A DNA stretch of 64,000 nt from Mesorhizobium huakuii (GTDB lineage Bacteria > Pseudomonadota > Alphaproteobacteria > Rhizobiales > Rhizobiaceae), in NCBI RefSeq assembly GCF_014189455.1, contig NZ_CP050296.1, positions 62,001 to 126,000 on the forward strand. The letters are read 5' to 3'. The translations under genes and the position numbers were made by a program. Under the pieces are notes generated by a model, which saw nothing but the letters and a program-made list of their open reading frames with translations, was not told where the DNA came from and ran no database searches. Positions 8,729-16,853 of this stretch are shown here, one piece after another; position 1 is the stretch's first letter; each line of letters opens with the position of its first letter.

Positions 8729-9980
8729 TCAAAGCAGTTGCGCCGACGCCCACAACACGCCGCAGCCATGAATGGTGAACACCGCCAGCAGCGCGCCGGC
8801 GATGGCGAAGCGGTCAACGGTGCGGATTGGCTCCAACTCATAGCGCGGCTTCCACGCCGCTGCCGACAGTGAGCAGGCTGAGGATCGAAAACACCGCTCC
8901 CGCCACGATTAGAAAGCCGGACGAGAAGCCTGCCCGCCAGCCCACCGCCAGGAACACGGAAAGCAGGAAGAACGAGGCCAGCGCCAGCGCGATCGGCCCC
9001 GGGCAGATCTGGCGCAGCACCTGGCCGCCATCGAACTTCCACACCGGCACCAGATTGGCAATGTTGAACAGGGCCGCACAGCCTGCCAGCGCTGCCAGCA
9101 GCGCGGCGGCGGCCTTGTGCCCCTCGCTGCCCGCAAACGCACTGGCGGCAATGACGATCGGCACCAGGAAGGCGGAGAAACCCGCCCCCATCAGCGCCAC
9201 GAAGGCCACTTCGAAACGGCTGTTATAGGGCCGGCCGCCGATGGCGATGCCGCCGAGCAGCGGAATGAAGATCATCCGCGCCTTGCGGTGGCCCATCAGC
9301 CGGAATGCCGCCATATGGCCGAGCTCGTGAAGAGCCACGACCGAGGTCAGGATCGCGGCCAGCGCCAGCCCGCCGAGATGGAGGCCGAAGAACGGCCACA
9401 GGATCAATGCCGACAGCACGGCAAAGCCGACCTGACTCAGCGGATGCTCGAACCAGCCACCCTTGCGGTACTGTCCGGTTACCGCCCAACGCTGCAGCTT
9501 GGACAGCTCGCGGCGCATGGCGAAGTACCGAAACACCAGAAAGGCAGCGCCGCGGTAACGATCCGTCTGGCTGAGCGTCACCCGCGTGCCGCTGCCTTCG
9601 GAGACGAGTTCGGCGGTTTCGCGATAGTCTTTCCAGAACGAGCCATCGAGCGCGGTATCCTCGAGGACGCGCATGGCGAAGCGGCTGCCCTCGACGATGT
9701 CTTCAAACCGCGCCCTGCGCTCGATCGGCTTGCCGTCGCGGCCTTCCCACGACAGCATGATGCGAGACACACCCTCCCCGTCCAGCGGCCGCGCCGACAG
9801 GATCTCACCGGACCAGCCGGCATCGCTGCCAAGCGGCCACAGCGCCTGCCAGACGCGCTGGCGGTCCATCGCCACCACGCGGCTGACCCTGACCGTGCGC
9901 AAACCAAGCGGCACGGTCATCAAAAGAAAGATCAGCCCGAGATTGCTGGCCACCAGAATGGCCGTGACGATGGGCGACAC
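8729..9980 (-). CDS. M50-type site-2 protease-like membrane protein, C-terminus frameshifted
   Basis: It starts with a GTG at 9980 (AGGAG upstream). A membrane anchor is followed by a START/SRPBCC-like domain (about residues 30-165), then four or more membrane helices carrying the zinc motif HELGH and a second metal-ligand region NLVPVWKFDGGQ. These are hallmarks of M50 intramembrane or membrane-bound metalloproteases. As written it stops at 8838 after GSGVEAAL. Removing one C at 8852-8853 gives GSGVKPRYELEPIRTVDR and a further transmembrane helix (FAIAGALLAVFTIHGCGVLW), ending at 8729. I therefore give the corrected extent. Substrate unknown. Confidence 0.7.
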
Positions 9981-10092
9981 CTGGACGTTGCTCCTGCCTT
10001 AGAGGAGCTACCCTAGCGTCGCGGCGGCAAGAAAGGTTTAACGGCGGAGCGGTTTTCGCCCGCCAGAAACCAAGGCGGCGAGAGCCGCCAAA

Positions 10093-10179
10093 TCACATGG
10101 CGCCGATCCAGATCGCCATGGAAATGAGGAATGTGCTCATGCAAACCAGCGAGATGACATCCTGAACCAGATCGGTCAT
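10093..10179 (-). CDS. 28-residue single-helix membrane microprotein
   Basis: The reading MTDLVQDVISLVCMSTFLIS then MAIWIGAM forms one hydrophobic helix with a short acidic N-terminus. An AGGAGAG lies six bases before the ATG, and a good -35/-10 pair lies just upstream (10208-10236). Nothing else occupies this 380-base gap. Tiny membrane proteins of this type occur in rhizobia, but I cannot name a family. Support is the combination of promoter, ribosome binding site and clean helix. Confidence 0.55.
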   Translation of the reverse strand: MTDLVQDVISLVCMSTFLISMAIWIGAM

Positions 10180-10207
10180 AACTCTCTCCTGTTGTTGATA
10201 TGTTCGC

Positions 10208-10236
10208 AATTTGTTCTAATTTTGTTTCAATGTCAA
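10208..10236 (-). promoter_or_regulatory. Putative sigma70-type promoter of the 28-residue gene
   Basis: On the minus strand TTGACA (10236-10231), 17 bases, then CAAATT (10213-10208). The surrounding sequence is unusually AT-rich for this genome. The ATG lies about 30 bases downstream with an AGGAGAG site. Confidence 0.5.
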
Positions 10237-10365
10237 CGCCTGCAGAGATATGGTGATAGGACGGGAATTTGGGACGGTTAGTAAAAGGTTAACCGCTCGC
10301 TGGGAGGCGAGTGAAGCTGCTATTGACCACACCAGGCAGGCCATCCGCGAGCAGCGCCGCGAAGG

Positions 10366-10518
10366 TTACGATTGCGGGCAGCCACAGACTTCCCGGTTGG
10401 AGCCCTGCACGCACCGGTATGAACCGCCATGCGGGCAACCGAAGATCAATGAATAGACGGTCGCCAGGATGGCTACCAAGAACAGCAACGCCGCAACCCC
10501 GAGAATGATCTTTTTCAC
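10366..10518 (-). CDS. Small membrane-anchored cysteine-containing protein (50 aa)
   Basis: A GTG start with GGAGG six bases upstream gives MKKIILGVAALLFLVAILAT followed by VYSLIFGCPHGG and VQGSNREVCGCPQS. It has one N-terminal transmembrane helix or uncleaved signal, then about 25 exported residues with four cysteines that could form disulfides or bind metal. No family recognised. A longer in-frame reading to 10698 has no ribosome binding site and a composition unlike a real protein. Confidence 0.5.
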   Translation of the reverse strand: MKKIILGVAALLFLVAILATVYSLIFGCPHGGSYRCVQGSNREVCGCPQS

Positions 10519-10785
10519 GGCCGCCTCCGACCAGCGAGAGCCCGGGAACGTACCATGCCGAAGCGGTTCGAGATCACGGCAAGCGTGGTGGATGGCGCAC
10601 CTCGCCCTTGGTGATCTCAACTCTGCGGCAAGCGATCTTCTCGCCCACAGTTGGGCCGTTCCCGATGGTCCGGAAATCGCAACTGCGATTGCTGCCATTA
10701 AGCCCGCTGCGGGCGGGAAGCCTCCAACGCACCTTGGTGTGAGCCGCGGTGACTAGCCGGGATGGCGTGAATGCCTACGCTCCAG

Positions 10786-11079
10786 TCAGGCCATCTTTGC
10801 CATTATCTTGGTCATATCTGCCGTGTCGAACGCCCTCAGTGTCTGAGTTCTGATGTTACCTTGCGACGCTATCGACAGGGCTAGTGCGGTCGCAGCAATG
10901 TCGTCGTCTGCTTCGGCAATCGCCACGACATCATGCTGGCCAAGCGTCCACAACAGGGTGTGGACCTTGACACCGCTTTTGCTGGCCATCGCCTTGAAGG
11001 CCTCAGAACGCTTCTGAGTATCCTTTACACTCCTGATACCTTGATCTGTGAAATTCGACAGCAGCACGTAATAAGCCAT
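10786..11079 (-). CDS. GYD domain-containing protein
   Basis: A 97-residue soluble protein matching the GYD family: YYVLLSNFTDQGIRSVKDTQ at the N-terminus, GVKVHTLLWTLGQHDVVAIAEADDD in the middle and LRAFDTADM near the end (family: YxxLxxxTxxGxxxIKds; xxxxxxxGxYDxVxxxExPDD). Its fold is ferredoxin-like; function unknown. The ATG at 11079 has GGAGG seven bases upstream. It lies 120 bases downstream of lolD on the same strand and may be a read-through gene of that operon or independent. Confidence 0.8.
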   Translation of the reverse strand: MAYYVLLSNFTDQGIRSVKDTQKRSEAFKAMASKSGVKVHTLLWTLGQHDVVAIAEADDDIAATALALSIASQGNIRTQTLRAFDTADMTKIMAKMA

Positions 11080-11199
11080 TTGTTCCTCCCACAATAGGGA
11101 GCGGGCGGGCACTCACGGCGCGTCCGCCGTCTCCCAGAGCCTACGATAACACGAGCCGAGTGTGCGAACCACAGGTGGCCAGACACGCCATCGCGCAGC

Positions 11200-11880
11200 C
11201 TACAATGGGACAACCTTGCCGTCGGCCAGCGTGACGCGCCGGTCCATGCGCGATGCCAGTTCGTGATTGTGGGTGGCGATCAGCGCCGCGAGGCCTGACT
11301 GTCGCACCAGCGCCTCCAGGGCTTCGAACACATAAGAGGCGGTGACCGGATCGAGATTCCCGGTCGGCTCGTCGGCCAGCAGAACCAGCGGCGCATTGGC
11401 GACCGCACGCGCTATGGCCACGCGCTGCTGCTCGCCGCCCGACAATTCGGCCGGCCGGTGCGAGGCGCGCTTGCCGATCTGCATATAGTCGAGCAGTTGC
11501 GCCGCGCGCTCCGCCGCTTCCTTGCGCGGCAGCCCCTTGATCAGCTGCGGCATCATGATGTTTTCCAGCGCGGAAAACTCCGGCAGCAGGTGATGGAACT
11601 GGTAGACGAAGCCGACATCGTTGCGGCGAATCGAGGTGCGCTCGTCGTCGGACAGCCGCCCGCAGGCCCGGCCGGACAGGATCACGTCGCCGGCGTCGGG
11701 GCGTTCCAGCAGCCCGGCCGTGTGCAGCAGCGTCGACTTGCCGGTGCCCGACGGCGCCACCAGCGCCACCATCTCGCCGCGCTTCAACGAGAAATCGGCG
11801 CCGTTCAGGATGGTGAGCTTGCGCGGCCCCTGGACATAGTGCCGCTCGACGCTCTTCAGTTCGATAATGACCTCGGCCAC
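11200..11880 (-). CDS. lolD: Lipoprotein-releasing system ATP-binding protein LolD
   Basis: A 226-residue ABC ATPase: Walker [11 protein letters not shown]-loop [16 protein letters not shown], signature LSGGEQQR, Walker [10 protein letters not shown]-loop ATHNHE. The FHHLLPEF block is typical of LolD. With LolC/E it extracts lipoproteins from the inner membrane for transfer to LolA. The GTG start shares one base with the stop of lolC, so the two are coupled. It closes the proS-lolC-lolD run. Confidence 0.93.
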   Translation of the reverse strand: MAEVIIELKSVERHYVQGPRKLTILNGADFSLKRGEMVALVAPSGTGKSTLLHTAGLLERPDAGDVILSGRACGRLSDDERTSIRRNDVGFVYQFHHLLPEFSALENIMMPQLIKGLPRKEAAERAAQLLDYMQIGKRASHRPAELSGGEQQRVAIARAVANAPLVLLADEPTGNLDPVTASYVFEALEALVRQSGLAALIATHNHELASRMDRRVTLADGKVVPL

Positions 11881-13166
11881 TACTCGTACCTCAAGGCTTC
11901 GACGGGATCGAGGCGGGCTGCCCGCCATGCCGGAAACACCGTCGCCAGGAAGGACAGGCCGAGCGCCATGATGATGACATAGGTCGTCTCGCGCGGATCC
12001 ATCTTCGCCGGCAGCTGGCTGAGGAAATAGAGCTCCGGGTTGAACAGCACCTTGCCGGTCATCCAGGAGAAGAACTGGCGGATCGATTCGATGTTGGTGC
12101 AGATGACGACGCCGAGCAGCACGCCGGCGAGCGTACCGGTGACGCCGATCGCCGCCCCCGTCATCAGGAATATCCGCAGGATGGCGCCGCGCGAGGCGCC
12201 CATGGTGCGCAGGATGGCGATGTCGTGCCCCTTGTCCTTCACCAACATGATCAGTCCGGAAATGATGTTGAGCGCCGCCACCAGCACGATCAACGTCAGG
12301 ATCATGAACATGACGTTGCGCTCGACCTGCAGGGCCGAAAAGAAGGTCTCGTTGCGCTGGCGCCAGTCGACCATGTCGATGGGCCGTTGCGCCGCCTCCT
12401 CCACCTTCGGTTTCAGCGCGTCGACATTGTCGGGATTGTCGACATAGATCTCGATGGTCTGCGCGCGGCCATCCATGTTGAAATAGAGCTGCGCTTCGGA
12501 GAACGGCATGTAGACGATGGAAGTGTCATATTCCGACATGCCGACTTCGAAGATCGCCGAAATCTTGTAGCCCTTCATGCGCGGCGTCGTGCCGATCGGC
12601 GTCACATCGCCATCAGGAGAGATCAGCGTAATGGTGTCGCCGAGCGTCAGGCCGAGATTCTCCGCCATGCGCTTGCCGATGGCGACGCCCTCGCCCGAGT
12701 CGAAACCGGCGAGCGAACCCTGCTTGATGTTGTTGGCGACGATGGCGATCTTGCCGAGATCTTCGCCGCGTATGCCACGCACCAGCGCGCCGGTACCGCC
12801 GCCGACATTGCCTTGCGCCAGCACCTGGCCGTCGATCAGCGGGATGGCGTATTTGACGCCGGGCACGCCGTTGATGCGGCCGGCAACCTGGGCGTAGTCC
12901 TCGAGCGGCGAATCGAGCGGCTGCACGATCAGATGGCCATTGACGCCAAGGATGCGCGTCAACAGTTCAGCGCGGAACCCGTTCATCACGGCCATGACGA
13001 CGATCAGCGTCGCCACCCCCAGCATGATACCGAGGAAGGAGATCGATGCGATGACCGAGATCACCGTCTCCTTGCGCCGCGAACGCAAATAGCGCCAGGC
13101 AACCGTGCGCTCGAAGAAGGAGAACGGGCCGGCGCCCGCCGATCTTGTCGCCGCCGCCTCGCTCAT
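11880..13166 (-). CDS. lolC: Lipoprotein-releasing system permease LolC/LolE
   Basis: A 428-residue inner membrane permease with one N-terminal helix after [14 protein letters not shown], a large periplasmic MacB-like domain and three C-terminal helices. [21 protein letters not shown] and [19 protein letters not shown] match the LolC/E family. Alphaproteobacteria usually carry one fused-role LolC/E instead of two permeases. Its ATG overlaps the proS stop by four bases (ATGA) and its stop overlaps lolD. Confidence 0.93.
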   Translation of the reverse strand: MSEAAATRSAGAGPFSFFERTVAWRYLRSRRKETVISVIASISFLGIMLGVATLIVVMAVMNGFRAELLTRILGVNGHLIVQPLDSPLEDYAQVAGRINGVPGVKYAIPLIDGQVLAQGNVGGGTGALVRGIRGEDLGKIAIVANNIKQGSLAGFDSGEGVAIGKRMAENLGLTLGDTITLISPDGDVTPIGTTPRMKGYKISAIFEVGMSEYDTSIVYMPFSEAQLYFNMDGRAQTIEIYVDNPDNVDALKPKVEEAAQRPIDMVDWRQRNETFFSALQVERNVMFMILTLIVLVAALNIISGLIMLVKDKGHDIAILRTMGASRGAILRIFLMTGAAIGVTGTLAGVLLGVVICTNIESIRQFFSWMTGKVLFNPELYFLSQLPAKMDPRETTYVIIMALGLSFLATVFPAWRAARLDPVEALRYE

Positions 13167-14491
13167 GCGGCGACACCGAAGCGTTTTTTCGCATCGGCGA
13201 TCGGCAGCGTTTCGCGCTCACCCGTCTTGCGATTCTTGATCTCGACCTCGCCGGCAGCCACGCCGCGCGGCCCGACGATCACTTGCCAGGGCAAGCCGAT
13301 CAGGTCGGCGGTGGCGAACTTGCCGCCCGGCCGCTGGTCGGTGTCGTCGTAGAGCACATCCTTGCCGGCGGCGGTGAACGCGGCATTCAGCTCTTCGCTG
13401 ACACGGTCGCAATCGGCGTCGCCCACCTTCATGTTGATCAGGCCGATGTCGAACGGCGCCACTGCGTCGGGCCAGATGATGCCGTTCTCGTCATGGCTCG
13501 CTTCGATGATCGCCGCGACCAGCCGCGATGGGCCGATGCCGTAGGAACCGCCGGAAGCGAAATGGTCCTTGCCGTCGGGTCCCGTCACCTTGGCACCCAT
13601 CGGCTTGGAGTACTTCTCGCCGAAATGGAAGATGTGGCCAACCTCGATGCCGCGTGCCGAAACCTTATCGCTCTCGGGGACCTTCTCCCACGCCGCCTCG
13701 TCATGCATCTCGTCGGTGGCGGCGTAGGGCGTCGTCCACGTCTTGACGATATCGGATATCTCGCCGTCATTGGCGAAGTCGGTATTGGCGCCGGGCACGG
13801 CTAGCGAAAGATAGTCACGATGGCAGAAAACCTGGCTTTCGCCGGTGTCCGCCAGGATGATGAATTCATGGCTGAGGTCGCCGCCGATCGGCCCGGTGTC
13901 GGCGCGCATCGGAATCGCCTGCAGGCCCATGCGCGTAAACGTCCTGAGGTAGGAGACGAACATCCTGTTGTAGGCCGCCCTCGCGCCCTCGAAATCGAGG
14001 TCGAAGGAATAGGCGTCCTTCATCAGGAACTCGCGCGAACGCATGACGCCGAAGCGCGGCCGCACCTCGTCGCGGAACTTCCACTGGATGTGGTAGAGGT
14101 TGAGCGGCAAATCCTTGTAGGATTTCACATAGGCGCGGAAAATCTCGGTGACCATTTCCTCATTGGTCGGGCCGTAGAGCATGTCGCGGTCCTGGCGATC
14201 CTTGATGCGCAGCATCTCCTTGCCATAGTCGTTGTAGCGACCGCTTTCGCGCCACAGATCGGCCGACTGGATGGTCGGCATCAGGATTTCCAGCGCACCG
14301 GCCCGGTCCTGCTCCTCGCGGATGATCTGGCAGACCTTGTCCAGCACCCGTTTGCCAAGTGGCAGCCAGGAAAAACTGCCCTGCCCCTGCTGGCGGATCA
14401 TGCCGGCACGCAGCATCAGCCGGTGCGAGACGATCTCGGCCTCACGCGGATTTTCTTTGAGGATGGGCAGGAAATAGCGCGACAAACGCAT
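13163..14491 (-). CDS. proS: Prolyl-tRNA synthetase (short, alphaproteobacterial type)
   Basis: At 442 residues this is the class II synthetase type that lacks the insertion editing domain, normal for Rhizobiales. Motif 1 ([20 protein letters not shown]), motif 2 ([20 protein letters not shown]) and motif 3 ([15 protein letters not shown]) are all visible, followed by the anticodon-binding domain. It charges tRNA-Pro. It is the first gene after the sRNA region and overlaps lolC. Confidence 0.96.
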   Translation of the reverse strand: MRLSRYFLPILKENPREAEIVSHRLMLRAGMIRQQGQGSFSWLPLGKRVLDKVCQIIREEQDRAGALEILMPTIQSADLWRESGRYNDYGKEMLRIKDRQDRDMLYGPTNEEMVTEIFRAYVKSYKDLPLNLYHIQWKFRDEVRPRFGVMRSREFLMKDAYSFDLDFEGARAAYNRMFVSYLRTFTRMGLQAIPMRADTGPIGGDLSHEFIILADTGESQVFCHRDYLSLAVPGANTDFANDGEISDIVKTWTTPYAATDEMHDEAAWEKVPESDKVSARGIEVGHIFHFGEKYSKPMGAKVTGPDGKDHFASGGSYGIGPSRLVAAIIEASHDENGIIWPDAVAPFDIGLINMKVGDADCDRVSEELNAAFTAAGKDVLYDDTDQRPGGKFATADLIGLPWQVIVGPRGVAAGEVEIKNRKTGERETLPIADAKKRFGVAA

Positions 14492-14813
14492 GGACTGGTC
14501 CGTGAATGAGAACGGCCACGCCAGAATCGGCGCGACGCAGGCTTGCTTGACCCGGCTTCATAGCCATTTCATGGCGGAATGGAAACCCGGACATGGCGGC
14601 ACATCAGTGCGTTGCGGCCCGGAATCCTACGGTTTCCAGGATCAGCCGCGCCGGCGATTGAGCATAGCGAACGTCTTCGGACTTGGCCGCCAATTCTTTG
14701 CGCGCGTCAATTCAGGACATGCCGCAAAGGCTCCGTGGTCGTTTCGAAAGCAAAGCATGCCATACTATTGTGCAGTGCAGCACGAGAATGCCTGTTTCGA
14801 GGCAAAATTCTTC

Positions 14814-14842
14814 GTGACATTTTCATTCGGCTTAGGCTAGTG
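14814..14842 (+). promoter_or_regulatory. Putative promoter of the proS-upstream sRNA
   Basis: GTGACA at 14814-14819, 17 bases, then CTAGTG at 14837-14842. Both hexamers resemble the rhizobial sigma70 consensus (CTTGAC/CTATAT type). Transcription would start near 14849, about 148 bases before the end of the terminator. Confidence 0.45.
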
Positions 14843-14848
14843 TGCCTC

Positions 14849-14996
14849 GATAACCGAGAGGGCGGAGAAAAATCTGCTCTCCTACGCGGTCAAAGTCTTG
14901 GGAGGATGCGATCTAGGCGCGGTTACTCGCTGCCGCCGGAAACCGGAAACAGATCGGACGCGTTTAATTGCAAGGCCTCGTGCCTTGCATTTTTTT
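14849..14996 (+). ncRNA. Candidate trans-encoded sRNA, possibly the alpha-r9 (Smr9C) family
   Basis: The segment has a promoter-like pair upstream, no protein frame, several local hairpins (for example gagagggcgg...; ccgccggaaaccgg) and a classic terminator hairpin with seven T. From memory, the rhizobial alpha-r9 family (Smr9C in Sinorhizobium meliloti) lies next to proS and is about 150 nt, which fits the context and length here. I could not compare sequences, so the family name is an inference from position, length and architecture. Confidence 0.55.
14969..14996 (+). terminator. Rho-independent terminator
   Basis: Stem TGCAAGGC / GCCTTGCA (8 perfect pairs), loop CTCGT, followed by TTTTTTT. 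It is the clearest intrinsic terminator in the window and ends the candidate sRNA on the plus strand. Confidence 0.9.
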
Positions 14997-15135
14997 GTGC
15001 AATCATCTGGTTAGCGCGGCGAGTTGCCACGGTGCATGACCTTGCGTCAACAGGCGTACGGCCGCGAGATGTGGTGGCATTTTTGATCCCTGCCCGCAGC
15101 GCTCCAATGCGGCAGGAGCGCCCTCGCCGGACGAT

Positions 15136-15420
15136 CTACTTTGCCGGCGTCTGGCCGAAATCCGGCACGATGTGGGGGATGTCGTTGAGGCTGTATCCCA
15201 GCCCGTGCGTCAGGCCATAGAAAATGCCCATCAGGATCGCCGTGGCGATGGTGGTGCGGATCACGGCGCGCAGCATGTGCGGCCCGCGCGGCGCGCTTGG
15301 GACCGTGCCCAGCGTCACGTCGTGATCGTCGTCCTGTGTGCGGACGCTGAACGGCAGCACGGCAAACAGCACCACCCACCAGGTCGCGAAAAACAGGGCG
15401 GTGAACGAAACCCAGCTCAT
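15136..15420 (-). CDS. DUF1467 family membrane protein
   Basis: A 94-residue protein with two transmembrane helices (SFTALFFATWWVVLFAVLPF and IRTTIATAILMGIFYGLTHG) separated by a charged loop beginning SVRTQDDD. The helix-LPFSVRTQ-helix pattern is the DUF1467 signature, widespread in alphaproteobacteria between mce and proS. Function unknown. It overlaps the mce stop by four bases, so the two are probably co-translated. Confidence 0.88.
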   Translation of the reverse strand: MSWVSFTALFFATWWVVLFAVLPFSVRTQDDDHDVTLGTVPSAPRGPHMLRAVIRTTIATAILMGIFYGLTHGLGYSLNDIPHIVPDFGQTPAK

Positions 15421-15821
15421 GATTGCTCCAGTTCGATCAGCGTGCCGAAGAAATCCTTCGGATGCAGGAACAGCACCGGCTTGCCATGCGCGCCGATCTT
15501 GGGGTTGCCGTCGCCCAGCACGCGGGCGCCGGCGGCCTTGAGCTGATCGCGCGCGGCCAGGATGTCGTCGACCTCGTAGCAGAGATGATGCATGCCGCCG
15601 GACGGGCTCTTCGCCAGGAAAGCGGCGATCGGCGAGCCCTCGCCCAACGGTTCCAGCAGTTCGATCTTGGTGTTGCCGACGTTGACGAACACCACGGTGA
15701 CACCATGCTCCGGCAAAGCCTGCGGCTCCGTCACTTCGGCGCCAAGCGTGTTGCGGTAGGCAGCAGCGGCAGAGGCCAGATCCGGCACCGCAAGCGCGAC
15801 ATGGTTCAGCCGTCCGAGCAT
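15417..15821 (-). CDS. mce: Methylmalonyl-CoA epimerase
   Basis: A 134-residue vicinal-oxygen-chelate enzyme that interconverts (S)- and (R)-methylmalonyl-CoA ahead of the B12-dependent mutase. Metal ligands sit in GRLNHVALAVPDL (His), GMHHLCYEVDD (His) and FFGTLIELEQ (Glu). I chose the ATG at 15821 (MLGRLNH...), the usual family start, rather than an in-frame start 39 bases upstream. It sits in the conserved mce-DUF1467-proS order. The B12-dependent step it feeds ties in with the cob cluster in this window. Confidence 0.93.
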   Translation of the reverse strand: MLGRLNHVALAVPDLASAAAAYRNTLGAEVTEPQALPEHGVTVVFVNVGNTKIELLEPLGEGSPIAAFLAKSPSGGMHHLCYEVDDILAARDQLKAAGARVLGDGNPKIGAHGKPVLFLHPKDFFGTLIELEQS

Positions 15822-15980
15822 GTGCGAGCTATCTCTCCTCTGTCCAATGGCTCGCGTCATACGTCAAATCGGCTGAGATCAACAGCCATTCGCGAAGCGC
15901 GCACTGTCGCACTTTGGTGAACATTCTCGCGAATCACGATCGAGGCTGGTCCGCCCGGCAACCGCAAAGTACAAACGGCA

Positions 15981-16844
15981 ATGTCTTACATCCGCCCTGC
16001 CCGCGCCCGCGTTTTCACCTTCGATCTCGGATCATTCAAGATTGCCGCCTTGCTCGACGCTGTCGATGTTCGCGACAATCTTGCATCGGCCTTCGCAGCC
16101 GGACAGTCGCCAGCCGCCGTGCTCGAACTCGCGGTTTCGAACTTCATCGACCAGGATCGATACGAACATTGTTTCATCCCGACGCTGATCGACACCGGTT
16201 CCGAAAAGATCCTGTTCGACACCGGATGCGGAGATGAAGGCAGCTCACTCCTCGACTGTTTGCGAGACCTTGGGCTTGGGCCTGATGATATCGACGTGGT
16301 GGTCATCACGCACGGGCACCCGGATCATATCGGCGGGCTCATCAGGAATGGCGAACCCGTTTTCAGCCGCGCACGCTATGTATTCGGCGCGGCGGAATTC
16401 GCCTTCTGGACCGACGGAACCGCCGTTCGCGAGGCCAGATTGGCCAACCGTGATCTGTTCAGGCAGGTCTGCACCGGGCTGGCCGGCCGGGCAACTTTCA
16501 TAGCGCCCGGAGATGAGGTGGTTCCTGGCATTACCGCCATCGACGCGTCAGGTCATTCCCCCGGTCTCCTGGCATTTCTCGTCGAAAGCGACAGCCAGAA
16601 ATTGCTGATCTGGTCGGACGCCTTCCTGCACTATGTCGTGTCCATCCAGCAGCCGGAATGGCATGCCGATTTCGATGACGACAAGGAACAAGCGGTCGAG
16701 ACCCGCAAGCGTCTGCTGAAGATGGCAGCGGACCAGCGCCTGCTGGTGGCCGGCCATCACATGCCATTTCCTGGCCTGGGTTACATCGAATCGGCGAACG
16801 GCTCTTTTCGCTGGCTTCCGGTCAGCTATCAGCTGAACGTGTAA
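15981..16844 (+). CDS. MBL-fold metallo-hydrolase (lactonase-like)
   Basis: A 287-residue protein with the metallo-beta-lactamase motif THGHPDHIGG (HxHxDH), DASGHSPG for the next metal His, WSDAFLHY for the bridging Asp and a C-terminal AGHHMPFPG His. The arrangement resembles quorum-quenching lactonases and related periplasmic or cytoplasmic hydrolases; substrate unknown. I see no clear signal peptide. It is the only plus-strand gene in a long minus-strand block, placed between rnj and mce with its stop about 10 bases from the rnj stop. It looks like a later insertion into an otherwise conserved order. Confidence 0.85.
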   Translation: MSYIRPARARVFTFDLGSFKIAALLDAVDVRDNLASAFAAGQSPAAVLELAVSNFIDQDRYEHCFIPTLIDTGSEKILFDTGCGDEGSSLLDCLRDLGLGPDDIDVVVITHGHPDHIGGLIRNGEPVFSRARYVFGAAEFAFWTDGTAVREARLANRDLFRQVCTGLAGRATFIAPGDEVVPGITAIDASGHSPGLLAFLVESDSQKLLIWSDAFLHYVVSIQQPEWHADFDDDKEQAVETRKRLLKMAADQRLLVAGHHMPFPGLGYIESANGSFRWLPVSYQLNV

Positions 16845-16853
16845 CTACCGCCC

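Larger units (their letters stand above)
14492..15135. other. Long intergenic region between proS and the DUF1467 gene
   Basis: This 644-base gap holds no credible protein gene: an open frame of 213 codons on the plus strand has neither a ribosome binding site nor protein-like composition. Its right part carries the promoter-sRNA-terminator arrangement annotated separately. The left part (14492-14810) shows nothing I can name. Confidence 0.6.

Noticed and set aside
10250..10456. 68-codon plus-strand open frame
   Set aside because: It overlaps the better supported 50-residue minus-strand gene and has no ribosome site.
14579..15220. 213-codon open frame between proS and DUF1467 on the plus strand
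   Set aside because: It crosses the sRNA and its terminator, has no ribosome binding site and its composition is not protein-like.
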